The notes beneath the pieces are model-generated. The model did no database searches. It worked only from the letters and a program-made list of their open reading frames with translations, and was not told where the DNA came from. Below, in pieces: positions 52,564 through 60,904 of a stretch of DNA of 64,000 nt (position 1 is its first letter; every line of letters starts with the position of its first letter). The stretch covers positions 744,001 through 808,000 of the forward strand of contig NZ_SEON01000001.1 in the NCBI RefSeq assembly GCF_004152845.1. The letters are read 5' to 3'. The stretch is from Sphingobium fuliginis (GTDB taxonomy: Bacteria > Pseudomonadota > Alphaproteobacteria > Sphingomonadales > Sphingomonadaceae). Position numbers and translations under genes: made by a program.

Positions 52564-53100
52564 ATGATGAGAAGCCTGAAGATCGCTCTCGCCCTTGCCG
52601 CTGCCGCCGTCGGTTCGCAGGCCGCCATGGCGGCGCTGGCCGTCGGGGCCAAGGCGCCCGACTTCACCACCCGCGGCGCGCTGGCGGGGAAGACCTTCAC
52701 CCTGACCCTGTCGCACCAGTTGAAGCGCGGGCCGGTGGTGCTTTATTTCTTCCCCAAGGCGTTCACCCCCGGCTGCTCCGCCGAAGCGCGGGAATTCGCC
52801 GAACATATCGAGGATTTCAGGAAGGCTGGCGCGACCGTGATCGGCATGTCGGCCGATCCGGTGGACGATCTGGTCGCCTTCTCCACCAAGGAATGCGCGG
52901 GCAAGTTCGCCGTGGCGTCGGCTGGTCCCAACATCGTGTCGGGCTATGACGTGGCGCTGAAGATGCGGCCGGGCATGACCGACCGCACTTCCTATGTCAT
53001 CGCGCCCAGCGGCCGCATCGCCTTCGTCCATAGCGAGATGAACTATGCCGGCCATGTGAAGAGCACGCTCGCCGCCGTCGAGGCGATGAAGCAGAAATAA
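52564..53100 (+). CDS. Secreted peroxiredoxin (AhpC/TSA, BCP type)
   Basis: From ATG 52564 (GAGGAAG upstream) this is a 178-residue thiol peroxidase with a Sec signal peptide (SLKIALALAAAAVGSQAAMA), so it probably works in the periplasm against peroxides. The peroxidatic site is FTPGCSAEAREF (TxxC), with VVLYFFPKAFTPG before it. A second Cys in STKECAGKF may resolve the sulphenic acid. Most bacterioferritin-comigratory proteins are cytoplasmic, so the signal peptide is notable. Confidence 0.86.
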   Translation: MMRSLKIALALAAAAVGSQAAMAALAVGAKAPDFTTRGALAGKTFTLTLSHQLKRGPVVLYFFPKAFTPGCSAEAREFAEHIEDFRKAGATVIGMSADPVDDLVAFSTKECAGKFAVASAGPNIVSGYDVALKMRPGMTDRTSYVIAPSGRIAFVHSEMNYAGHVKSTLAAVEAMKQK

Positions 53101-53211
53101 GGGCAGCCGCCGCCCTGCAAAGCCGTCATGCCGAACTTGCTTCAGCATGGCGGTAAAGAATGAACATATGGCAAGGGCGCCGCTTTCAGCTCAGCCCAAG
53201 CCGAACGATCC

Positions 53212-54111
53212 CTATCGCTTCACATATTTGCCGAACCAGCCGAGCGTCGCGTCCCACGCGGCCTTGGCGGCGGCTTCGTTGTAGCTGGGGCGATAGTCGG
53301 CCATGAAGCCATGGTCGGCGCCAGGGTAGACGGTGATCGCGTCCGGCGGCGACTTGCCCGCGATCTTCAGCGCTGCCTGCATCTTCTCGACGTCAGCCAC
53401 CGGAATGCCCTTGTCCAGCGCGCCATATTGGCCAAGCACCGGGGCCTTGAGCCGGTTCACCTGCTCGATGACGCTCAGCGGCTGCAATTCGGTCTTGTCG
53501 CTGACCAGCCGGCCGTAAAATGCGACGCCCGCGTCCAGTTCCCCGCTGTGGGCGGCGTAGAGCCACACGACCCGCCCGCCCCAGCAAAAGCCGGTGATGC
53601 CGCGCCGCCTGCCGTCCCCGCCATGGCTGCCCGCCCAGGCATAGGTGGCGTCGATGTCCTTCAACACCTGCTCGTCGGAGGCCTTGGACACGATGGTGCC
53701 GACCAGTTGCCTGAAATCAGTCACCTTGGTCGCATCGCCATGGCGCGCGAACAGGTCGGGAGCGATGGCGTAATAACCCGCCTTTGCAAAGCGGCGGCAG
53801 ATATCGCGGATCCATTCATGCACGCCGAAAATCTCATGCACCACGACGATGACGGGCGCAGCCTTGCCGGCGGCGGGACGAGCGACGAAAGCAGGCATGG
53901 CAAAGCCGTCGCTCGCCCCGATCGAGACGCTTTCTTCCTTCAACCCTTCGCCGGAGGTCTGGACCGCGCTGCTGGACACAGGCCGGCAGGCTGCGGCGAA
54001 GCCCGCAGCGAACGCCCCGCCCACCAGCAGCTTGCGCCGGTCGAGGCCGGTCGAACCGATCCAGTTGCTGTCTTCGGGCAAACGTTCCGGCTGATCCCGT
54101 TCATCGGTCAT
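53212..54111 (-). CDS. Dienelactone-hydrolase-family protein, exported
   Basis: This 299-residue alpha/beta hydrolase has the dienelactone hydrolase pattern: VIVVHEIFGVHEWIRDICRR, the nucleophile Cys in GFCWGGRVVWLYAA, and the catalytic Asp/His region around PGADHGFMADY. The N-terminus has a twin-arginine motif (LDRRKLLVGGAFAAGF) and a possible lipobox AAAC. Export is thus likely, unlike catabolic cytoplasmic dienelactone hydrolases. It is not part of the catabolic cluster at 56-64 kb. Confidence 0.85.
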   Translation of the reverse strand: MTDERDQPERLPEDSNWIGSTGLDRRKLLVGGAFAAGFAAACRPVSSSAVQTSGEGLKEESVSIGASDGFAMPAFVARPAAGKAAPVIVVVHEIFGVHEWIRDICRRFAKAGYYAIAPDLFARHGDATKVTDFRQLVGTIVSKASDEQVLKDIDATYAWAGSHGGDGRRRGITGFCWGGRVVWLYAAHSGELDAGVAFYGRLVSDKTELQPLSVIEQVNRLKAPVLGQYGALDKGIPVADVEKMQAALKIAGKSPPDAITVYPGADHGFMADYRPSYNEAAAKAAWDATLGWFGKYVKR

Positions 54112-54151
54112 GCGCGTCTCTCCTCAAGCCATGGCGGGAGAGCCTAGAGCA

Positions 54152-54189
54152 TCATGCAGAAAAGTGGGAACCGGTTTTCTGCATGATGC
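54152..54189. repeat. Alphaproteobacterial-type extragenic palindrome
   Basis: GCATCATGCAGAAAA pairs perfectly with TTTTCTGCATGATGC around a short GTGGGAACCGG-type loop. Similar elements (AGAGCAT...AAAGTGGGAACCGG) are scattered in many alphaproteobacteria. It lies upstream of the dienelactone-hydrolase-like gene. Confidence 0.6.
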
Positions 54190-54284
54190 CCAGGCTTTTG
54201 TTTTGCTGCGTTTTCCGAGCCAGCAGATCATTCTATCCGCCCGGAAAACGCTCCAGCCGCGCCCGGGCCTCGCGCAAGCCATTC

Positions 54285-54716
54285 TCAACTCAGGAAATCA
54301 CCGCTCTCGATCCGTTCCAGCCCGACGACGTCGCGATTGTAGATATAGGTCCATGCCTCCACCGGCCCATGTTCGCCCAGGACGATCAGCCGTTCGCGAC
54401 GATATTCATGCGGCTGGGGGAAGTGGGCAGCGCATTCCTCATAATCGTCGAGCGCGGCAAGCACCGCCTCCGGATCGGGGAGCGCGAACAGGTCGCCCGT
54501 CACGTCACCGGTCCCGCCAGGCACGAAGCCCGGATAGGCCGCCACGCGATAAAGCGCGCCTTGCGCGACGGCTGGGCCGACAGGACGGGCCGCATCGCCC
54601 AACCAGCGGGCCATCGGTTCGTCGCAACCGGGCCGGAGCGTGCCGTAGACGAAGAGAAGCGGCCCCTTCAGACGATCACCCTGCAAATATTCCCGACTTG
54701 CAGGAAATTTGCCCAA
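54285..54716 (-). CDS. Gamma-glutamylcyclotransferase-family protein
   Basis: This protein of about 143 residues has the family signature LLFVYGTLRPGCDEPMARWL and, later, LDDYEECAAHFPQPHEYRRE. The central acidic residue is likely catalytic. Such enzymes act on gamma-glutamyl-amine or related substrates. The start is unclear: the first codon is a TTG at 54716, and a second TTG at 54683 is possible; no strong ribosome site is visible. It is divergent from the sigma-54-driven pspC unit. Confidence 0.78.
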   Translation of the reverse strand: MGKFPASREYLQGDRLKGPLLFVYGTLRPGCDEPMARWLGDAARPVGPAVAQGALYRVAAYPGFVPGGTGDVTGDLFALPDPEAVLAALDDYEECAAHFPQPHEYRRERLIVLGEHGPVEAWTYIYNRDVVGLERIESGDFLS

Positions 54717-54719
54717 TTA

Positions 54720-54735
54720 GCGGAAAATTTCCCGC
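54720..54735. promoter_or_regulatory. Palindrome upstream of the pspC sigma-54 promoter
   Basis: GCGGAAAATTTCCCGC is a near-palindrome 56 bases upstream of the -24 box. It could be a binding site for a sigma-54 activator. Confidence 0.4.
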
Positions 54736-54790
54736 CCAAAAATGAGGAATGGGCCGCGAAAATGCCTGAAAATCGGGTCGAAATCGAAAT

Positions 54791-54805
54791 TGGCACGGCT
54801 CCTGC
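54791..54805 (+). promoter_or_regulatory. Sigma-54-like promoter for the small peptide-pspC unit
   Basis: TGGCACGGCTCCTGC matches the consensus except C for T at the first base of TTGC; the essential GG and GC are correctly spaced. The -12 box is 58 bases before the 33-residue ORF. Confidence 0.75.
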
Positions 54806-54862
54806 AATCTTCCTTGCATCACGGCCGGACTGTCCGGCCAAGCACAAATCAGGGAGTATATC

Positions 54863-54964
54863 ATGTTCGCCAAGCTTCAAAACGCCGCCTTTGCCCTTAC
54901 CGGCGCCCTGCTGGTTTCCGCGCTCTTCATCGGCGCCGCCGTTCCGATCGCGCCGATCGCCTGA
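54863..54964 (+). CDS. 33-residue hydrophobic membrane peptide upstream of pspC
   Basis: The ORF has GGGAG 7-8 bases before its ATG. It encodes a 33-residue peptide, MFAKLQNAAFALTGALLV followed by a hydrophobic stretch to the end, consistent with a single membrane helix. It is the first coding unit after the sigma-54-like promoter and lies 32 bases before pspC. No function is known; a stress-response role is suggested by position only. Confidence 0.6.
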   Translation: MFAKLQNAAFALTGALLVSALFIGAAVPIAPIA

Positions 54965-54996
54965 TCCCGCCATATCTCTTCAAGAAGGCCAGATTC

Positions 54997-55182
54997 ATGA
55001 ACAACAGCTTCACCCTCGACCGCCGCAATGGAAAGATCATGGGCGTGTGCGCCGGGCTTTCCAACCGCACCGGCCTGGATGTCACGCTGATCCGGATTGC
55101 GCTCGTGCTGCTGACGCTGTGCGCCCTGGGTCCGGTCGGCCTCGTCGCTTATCTGCTGGCGGGCTGGCTGGCGGAGGGTTGA
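54997..55182 (+). CDS. pspC: PspC-domain membrane protein
   Basis: This 61-residue protein is a minimal PspC domain: TLDRRNGKIMGVCAGLSNRT, then LDVTLIRIALVLLTL, ending with a hydrophobic helix (ALGPVGLVAYLLAGWLAEG). PspC senses or responds to membrane stress in the phage-shock system. Here there is no visible pspA, pspB or pspF in the window, but the upstream promoter is sigma-54-like, as in enteric psp operons. A GC-rich hairpin follows the stop. Confidence 0.88.
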   Translation: MNNSFTLDRRNGKIMGVCAGLSNRTGLDVTLIRIALVLLTLCALGPVGLVAYLLAGWLAEG

Positions 55183-55202
55183 TCAAGTCCCGCGATAATG
55201 AA

Positions 55203-55235
55203 AGAGCCGCCCATGGCAATATCCAGGGCGGCTCT
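55203..55235 (+). terminator. Hairpin after pspC
   Basis: AAGAGCCGCCC and GGGCGGCTCTT form an 11-bp perfect stem around a loop of about 11 bases, 20 bases after pspC. Confidence 0.75.
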
Positions 55236-55278
55236 TCCGATGTCCATCAAGGACTCTTTGGATCGGGTCATGTTGCGC

Positions 55279-55362
55279 TCAGGCAAACAGCACCGAATAG
55301 AAGGTCAGCATCTGCGCGCCGACCGCAACCATAAGGGCAACGCCCTGAACCGTATGTCGCAT
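55279..55362 (-). CDS. Possible 27-residue membrane peptide
   Basis: A short minus-strand ORF begins at ATG 55362 after AGGACG and encodes MRHTVQGVALMVAVGAQM followed by LTFYSVLFA. It is a possible single-helix small protein between pspC and the DUF72 gene. There is no other gene in this gap, but an ORF this short is weak evidence. Confidence 0.35.
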   Translation of the reverse strand: MRHTVQGVALMVAVGAQMLTFYSVLFA

Positions 55363-55487
55363 ATCATTCGTCCTGCAAGTCATTGTTATTTATCGCCACC
55401 AGGGGCGAGCGGGCCTATGCGCCCGACATGATGTTGTAACAATCGCAAAGGACGATTTCGCAGTTGCAGCAAATGCAACAGTCGATG

Positions 55488-56228
55488 TTACTGCAAAGCC
55501 ACAATCATGGCCTGCGCTGCGGCGGGGGCGCGGACCTTCGCCCCGCTGATGAAGAAGGCGTAGACGTCGCCTCTGGCGGCCCGTTCGCACGCCACCTCCG
55601 CCCAGCCCTTGATCTCCTCCGCCGAATAGCCAGTCGGCTCCTCCTCCCGCGTGCGCATCAGACGGGCATAGGAAAAGCCGACCTCCTGGCCTTGCAGCGC
55701 CGGATATTCCGGATGGTCGGCATAGACCACGGCCGCGCCGGCCCGCCGCGCGAGGTCGAAAAAGACGGGATCATCGAAACTCTCATGCCGCACCTCCAGT
55801 GCGTGGCGCAAAGGCACGCCGTCGATGCTGGCCGGCAGCAGCTTCAGGAAAGCGCCGAAATCCTCCGCATCGAATTTCTTGGTCGGCATGAATTGCCAGA
55901 GGATCGGCCCCAACCGGTCGCCCAGCTCGACCAGACCCTGGTTGATGAACTTGGCAATGGATTCGCCCCCCTCCGCCAGCACGCGCCGATTGGTGCAGTA
56001 GCGCGACGCCTTCACCGCGAACTGGAAGCCATCCGGCACGGCCTTGGCCCAGCCGGCGAAGGTCGCCGGCTTTTGCGTGCTGTAATAGGTGGCATTGATC
56101 TCCGTCGCGGTCAGATGCTGGCCCACATAGGCCAGTTCGTCCTTCTGCCGCAGCCCTTCGGGATAGAAGGTGCCGCGCCATGGTTCGAAGATCCAACCGC
56201 CGATGCCGACCCTGATCTTTCCGCTCAT
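55488..56228 (-). CDS. DUF72-family protein (YecE-like)
   Basis: This 246-residue protein is of the DUF72/YecE family, which has a TIM-barrel-like fold. Signatures are RVGIGGWIFEPWRGTFYPEG, LTATEINATYYSTQKPATFA and LGPILWQFMPTKKFD. The late segment AAVVYADHPEYPALQGQEVG also fits. Biochemical function is unknown. It is divergent from the DUF2061 gene. Confidence 0.92.
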   Translation of the reverse strand: MSGKIRVGIGGWIFEPWRGTFYPEGLRQKDELAYVGQHLTATEINATYYSTQKPATFAGWAKAVPDGFQFAVKASRYCTNRRVLAEGGESIAKFINQGLVELGDRLGPILWQFMPTKKFDAEDFGAFLKLLPASIDGVPLRHALEVRHESFDDPVFFDLARRAGAAVVYADHPEYPALQGQEVGFSYARLMRTREEEPTGYSAEEIKGWAEVACERAARGDVYAFFISGAKVRAPAAAQAMIVALQ

Positions 56229-56344
56229 CCTGGACTCTCCTTTCCCGCCATCCTGATCGGCAAAGGCGATCAGAGCCAGAGGGAAAAGCTGTTGGCACCT
56301 ATTGCGAACGAATCTTAATTGAGCGGCAACAGGAGCACAGAGCC

Positions 56345-56581
56345 ATGTCCACAGACCTGATCAAGACCGCCACCTATCTCAGCATCCACCTGACCGTGGG
56401 CTTCTCGGTCGCTTATCTGATGACCGGTTCCGTCGCCATGGCTGGCGGGATCGCGCTGATCGAACCGATGATCAACGCCGTCGCCTTCTTCTTCCATGAG
56501 CAGGCGTGGAAGAAGATCACCGCTCGTCCGCCACGCGGCGCGGGGCGGGAATGGGTTCGCGATCAGGCCGCCTTCGCCTGA
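56345..56581 (+). CDS. DUF2061-family membrane protein
   Basis: This 78-residue protein has the DUF2061 pattern: KTATYLSIHLTVGFSVAYLM (first helix), then GGIALIEPMINAVAFFFHEQ (second helix) and a WKKI motif. It is predicted to have two membrane helices. The C-terminal tail is charged. A GGAACAGGAGC ribosome region precedes it. No function is known. Confidence 0.88.
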   Translation: MSTDLIKTATYLSIHLTVGFSVAYLMTGSVAMAGGIALIEPMINAVAFFFHEQAWKKITARPPRGAGREWVRDQAAFA

Positions 56582-56642
56582 AAGCCGCAACCTTCGACGG
56601 AATCCTGGGGGCGGCCTGCCCGTCCGGCCATGGCGCTGCCCA

Positions 56643-57014
56643 TCACGCGCCGCTGCCGGGCAAGGGCGCAAAAACGATCCGCAAACGCCCGATCCGATCA
56701 CTTTGCGGATCGAATTCGAAAAGGTCGATCAGGTCGGTATCGACATCGGGCTGGCCATGCCGGCTCCAGCGATAGGCGAAATGGGCAATCAGCCGCTCGG
56801 GCTGCGTCGGACTGACGTACAGGCTGTGCAGGTCGACGCTGGCGCTGATCGTGTCCGCGAACAGCTTTTCGTAAAATGGGCGGACGGGCTCTTCCCCATA
56901 GACGGGCGAAATCACCTTGCCATCGGCTGCGAAGCATTGGAGCACGCCGTTCAGGTCGCCCTTTTCCATGGCGGACAAATAGGCGCGCACGATCCGTTCG
57001 CGACGGTCGGACAT
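56643..57014 (-). CDS. NTF2-like/SnoaL-type protein
   Basis: This 123-residue protein has the nuclear transport factor 2-like fold: RERIVRAYLSAMEKGDLNGV, then LQCFAADGKVISPVYGEEPV and RLIAHFAYRWSRHGQPDVDT. Such proteins include ketosteroid isomerases, dehydratases and hydrolases acting on small ring or enamine compounds. It ends the leftward catabolic cluster, 41 bases after the RidA-type gene, and is probably a pathway enzyme or accessory, but its reaction is unknown. Confidence 0.8.
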   Translation of the reverse strand: MSDRRERIVRAYLSAMEKGDLNGVLQCFAADGKVISPVYGEEPVRPFYEKLFADTISASVDLHSLYVSPTQPERLIAHFAYRWSRHGQPDVDTDLIDLFEFDPQSDRIGRLRIVFAPLPGSGA

Positions 57015-57055
57015 GATTTCCTCCTTCTATCGGGCTTGGTCTGTTCGCGGGCGGA

Positions 57056-57541
57056 TCAGCCCATCTGCGGGTCCGGGGCGTAGGCGATGGCGCGCATCTC
57101 GACCAGCAGCAGCGGATGGGGAAGCTGATGGACGGCGACCGTCGTCCGGGTGGGGCCGGTCTCGTCGAAATATTCCGCCCACACTTCGTTGAAGCCACCG
57201 AAATCGTTCATGCTGACGAGAAAGCAACTTACCTCGACAAGATCCGACAGGTCGAGGCCGGCGGCCGCCAATATATCCCTGATATTCTCGATGACGGCGC
57301 GGGTCTGCGCCTTGATGTCCAATTGGGTGACGCCCATTTCGTCGACATCGGAACCCTCGATGCTGTTGTCCGGCTTTCGCGCGCTGGTGCCCGATATGAA
57401 GATGAAGTCCCCGGCCCGCCGATAATGGGGAAATTGCCCGCGCGGCTTCGCCTTGCCCTCCACTATGCCGGCCGGCGCCGCCGCAAGACGGCCATTGGGT
57501 GCCGGCTGCAGGCCGATCTTCAATTCATCTGTCATCTTCAT
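57056..57541 (-). CDS. RidA-type deaminase (2-aminomuconate deaminase-like)
   Basis: From ATG 57541 the product is 161 residues. The RidA/YjgF core has [20 protein letters not shown] and the late segment [20 protein letters not shown] with the Arg and Glu (VEMRAIAY) expected at the active site. RidA-family 2-aminomuconate deaminases hydrolyse an enamine in the 2-aminophenol meta-cleavage route. The extradiol dioxygenase genes upstream make that role likely. The closely similar domain at the C-terminus of the IclR fusion (62204-63496) is its paralogue. Confidence 0.85.
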   Translation of the reverse strand: MKMTDELKIGLQPAPNGRLAAAPAGIVEGKAKPRGQFPHYRRAGDFIFISGTSARKPDNSIEGSDVDEMGVTQLDIKAQTRAVIENIRDILAAAGLDLSDLVEVSCFLVSMNDFGGFNEVWAEYFDETGPTRTTVAVHQLPHPLLLVEMRAIAYAPDPQMG

Positions 57542-57935
57542 TGCACCGTAAACTCTATCGAACCGATCTTTCGAACGCGAAGCCCATGATGAACGCCTGG
57601 CCGCCCCGCTTGTGCCGGACGGGCCATTTGCTGCCAGAACCCGCCCCCGGGGCCTAGCGCCAATCGACATTCAGCCCTGACGGCCTGCAAATGACGCTTT
57701 TCCGTGCTTCCGGTGCTCACGTACTTTGAGTACGCTGCGCGCCGGGTCACGGAAAACCACCATTTTCGGCTCGTCATCTTCTGAATGTCGATCGGCTCTA
57801 GCGCCTCTCCCGCCGCCGCCGCAAGCGAAGGGGGACAAGCGCGGCCTTCAAGCGCGAAGTCCGAACCGCCCGGCGCGTCCGGCGACATGGAGTCAAGGGA
57901 ATGGCGATGCCGGCTGACGGCCATGGTCCGCCGGA
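57542..57935. other. Non-coding gap holding the second 145-bp repeat
   Basis: This 394-base stretch between dioxygenase and RidA genes contains the repeat at 57655-57800 and no recognised gene. Because the two flanking genes read in the same direction, the repeat interrupts what was probably one transcript. Confidence 0.55.
57655..57800. repeat. 146-bp element with terminal inverted repeats, copy 2
   Basis: This copy is nearly identical to the element at 26660-26804 across its length. The ends TAGCGCCAATCGACATTCAG and CTGAATGTCGATCGGCTCTA are inverted with two mismatches. The inner CACGTACTTTGAGTACG also forms a palindrome with compensating changes relative to copy 1 (CTACCTTGAGTAGG). Confidence 0.88.
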
Positions 57936-58748
57936 TCAGGCCAGCTTGAACTCGACCACGGCCGCACCCGCGCCATAGGTCGACCCATAGCCATGGACAT
58001 GGGCATTCTTGAAATCGCCCACGCCCCCCAACAGCCAGGCCAGATGCTTCATCCCCATGTCGGTCTTCGCCGCCGCGGCGAAGTCATCCAGTCCGGCGCG
58101 CAAGCGGTCCGCCCCGCCCTGCTCCATCGCGGCAAGCAGCGCGCGATTGGCGGCGTCGCTCTGCTCATCCACGATACGATCCTCGGCTATGTCGATATCC
58201 TTGTCGAAATAGCCGGCGGAAAGGCCGCCGACCGCGATCACCGCCGCGCGCTTGCCCTGAAGATCGGCCTGCTCCGCCGCCACCCGGCCCAGCGCCTCCG
58301 TCGTGGCGAAATCATGATAGAGGTTGTTGGCGGCGACCACCGTCGGAATCGTTCCGCCGGGGTTTAGGAAGGCGTTGGCGACGATCGTTCCGCTGTCGAT
58401 CGGAAAGCCTTCATAATCGACCGCCTTGGATCGATGGCCCGCCGCATTGGCCCCCGCGACGCACGCCTGAGCCAGCGAAACATCCGCACGCAAGTCCATC
58501 TGGAGGTCGCCATAATCATACCAGTTCTCATCGACATGGACGCCCGTGCTGTGCGGACGCGCCTGCCACAGTTCGTCCAGCACGGCGAACCATTGGGTCG
58601 AATAGATCAGCAGCACGTCGGGCCGGCTGGCGCGCAGCGCCTCGCCCGCCGCTTTCGCCGCCGTGGCGAGCGGAGCCCAGGGCGGATTGTCCTGGCGCAG
58701 GAAGGGCAGCGGATTGCCCGGCATCAGAAATGCGGAAACGACCGGCAT
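57936..58748 (-). CDS. Extradiol dioxygenase, alpha-type subunit (2-aminophenol 1,6-dioxygenase-like)
   Basis: This 270-residue class III (LigB-fold) protein resembles the alpha subunit of 2-aminophenol 1,6-dioxygenase. Where the partner has HPPHL it has MPGNPLPFLRQDNPPW, so it lacks the iron-binding His and is expected to be structural. Other segments (LLIYSTQWFAVLDELW, YEGFPIDSGTIVANAFLNPG) parallel the partner. It lies 27 bases after the beta-type gene in the same direction. Confidence 0.85.
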   Translation of the reverse strand: MPVVSAFLMPGNPLPFLRQDNPPWAPLATAAKAAGEALRASRPDVLLIYSTQWFAVLDELWQARPHSTGVHVDENWYDYGDLQMDLRADVSLAQACVAGANAAGHRSKAVDYEGFPIDSGTIVANAFLNPGGTIPTVVAANNLYHDFATTEALGRVAAEQADLQGKRAAVIAVGGLSAGYFDKDIDIAEDRIVDEQSDAANRALLAAMEQGGADRLRAGLDDFAAAAKTDMGMKHLAWLLGGVGDFKNAHVHGYGSTYGAGAAVVEFKLA

Positions 58749-58775
58749 GATATGTCCTCGTATCTCGATTGGGGC

Positions 58776-59735
<960 letters not shown>

Positions 59736-59791
59736 TCAACGAAAGTCTGCGGGCCTTGCAACGGGCCGATCATTCGGAATCGGGCAGCCCT

Positions 59792-60865
59792 TCATGGCTT
59801 CGGCCGCTTCACATGCCGTTCTAGCATGCGGCGGCCAACGACCGCGCCATAGACATTGCCCTGATCGTCGACACCCACGCCTTCGGCCCCGGAATGCCTG
59901 GGTTCCGCCGCTTCGGCATCCTCGATGAAGGCGTCGACCCTTCCGGTCCGGGCACTGCCGATACGGATACCGCGACGGATGCGGGCATCCTGATTGCGGC
60001 CCTCGACCGGACTGGATTCGGAATCCGCGACATAGAGCCTGTCCTTCCCGTCGATATAGATGCCGCTGGGGCGACCGAACTGATGCCATTGGGCCAGGAA
60101 CTTGCCGTCCGGGCTGAAGATCTGGATGCGGTTATTCTCCCGATCGGCCACGAACAGCCGCCCACGGGAATCGAGCGCCAGACTGTGAGGCTCGCTGAAC
60201 TCGCCAGGACCGCTCCCCTTGCGCCCCCATTGCCCGATGAACTTGCCGTCCTTCGAGAATTTCAGCACCCGGTTGTTCTTGCCGCCGGGCGAATGACTTT
60301 CGGACACGAAGAAGTCGCCCTTGCGCGTGACCACGACGTCATTGGGCTGATCCAGAAAGTCTGTGGCGGAACCCAGCGCATCGTGACCCAGCGTCATCAG
60401 CACCTTGCCGTCCGGATCGAATTTCACGATCTTGCCGCCATTGTCGCCCGATCCACGCTCGGCCAGGAAAACGGAACCCAGATCGGTGACCCACAAATTG
60501 CCCTGCGGATCGACGGTCGCCCCATGGGGGAAGCGAAACAGGCCCTGGCCGAATGCCTTCAGAAGTCGGCCCTGCGCATCGAATTTCAGGATCGGCGGTT
60601 CGGGCCGGTCGATGCAGGAATTCTCAAAGCAGCGATGGATGACGTAGATGACGCCGCCCGGGGCCGATTCCACCGCCGTCACCGCCGCCCATTTCATGCC
60701 CGCGGGCAAAGTGCCCCAATCCCGGGTCGTTTCATAAGGCTGAGGCAGGTCGTTGCGCGGAGCCGCATCGCGCGCGACCGCAACGGCGGGCAGCAGCATC
60801 GTCGCCGCGAAGGCCAATAATCCGGAACCCAGTCGCAATGTCGCCTCCTCCCATCGATGCATCAT
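59792..60865 (-). CDS. Secreted NHL-repeat beta-propeller protein
   Basis: From ATG 60865 (GAAGG upstream) this is a 357-residue protein with a signal peptide (RLGSGLLAFAATMLLPAVAV) and repeated NHL-type blades (FRFPHGATVDPQGNLWVTDL, FSEPHSLALDSRGRLFVADR, FGRPSGIYIDGKDRLYVADS). It resembles the peptidyl-alpha-hydroxyglycine lyase-like group. It is 39 bases after the MBL-fold gene and probably co-transcribed. A second NHL protein begins at 63706. Its reaction in this cluster is unknown. Confidence 0.86.
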   Translation of the reverse strand: MMHRWEEATLRLGSGLLAFAATMLLPAVAVARDAAPRNDLPQPYETTRDWGTLPAGMKWAAVTAVESAPGGVIYVIHRCFENSCIDRPEPPILKFDAQGRLLKAFGQGLFRFPHGATVDPQGNLWVTDLGSVFLAERGSGDNGGKIVKFDPDGKVLMTLGHDALGSATDFLDQPNDVVVTRKGDFFVSESHSPGGKNNRVLKFSKDGKFIGQWGRKGSGPGEFSEPHSLALDSRGRLFVADRENNRIQIFSPDGKFLAQWHQFGRPSGIYIDGKDRLYVADSESSPVEGRNQDARIRRGIRIGSARTGRVDAFIEDAEAAEPRHSGAEGVGVDDQGNVYGAVVGRRMLERHVKRPKP

Positions 60866-60904
60866 CCCGACGCCTTCACGCATCGGGCCGTCCAGCCGCC
60901 CCCT

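Noticed and set aside
56293..56307. Sigma-54-like TGGCACCTATTGC before the DUF2061 gene
   Set aside because: The spacing between GG and GC is two bases short of the required geometry.
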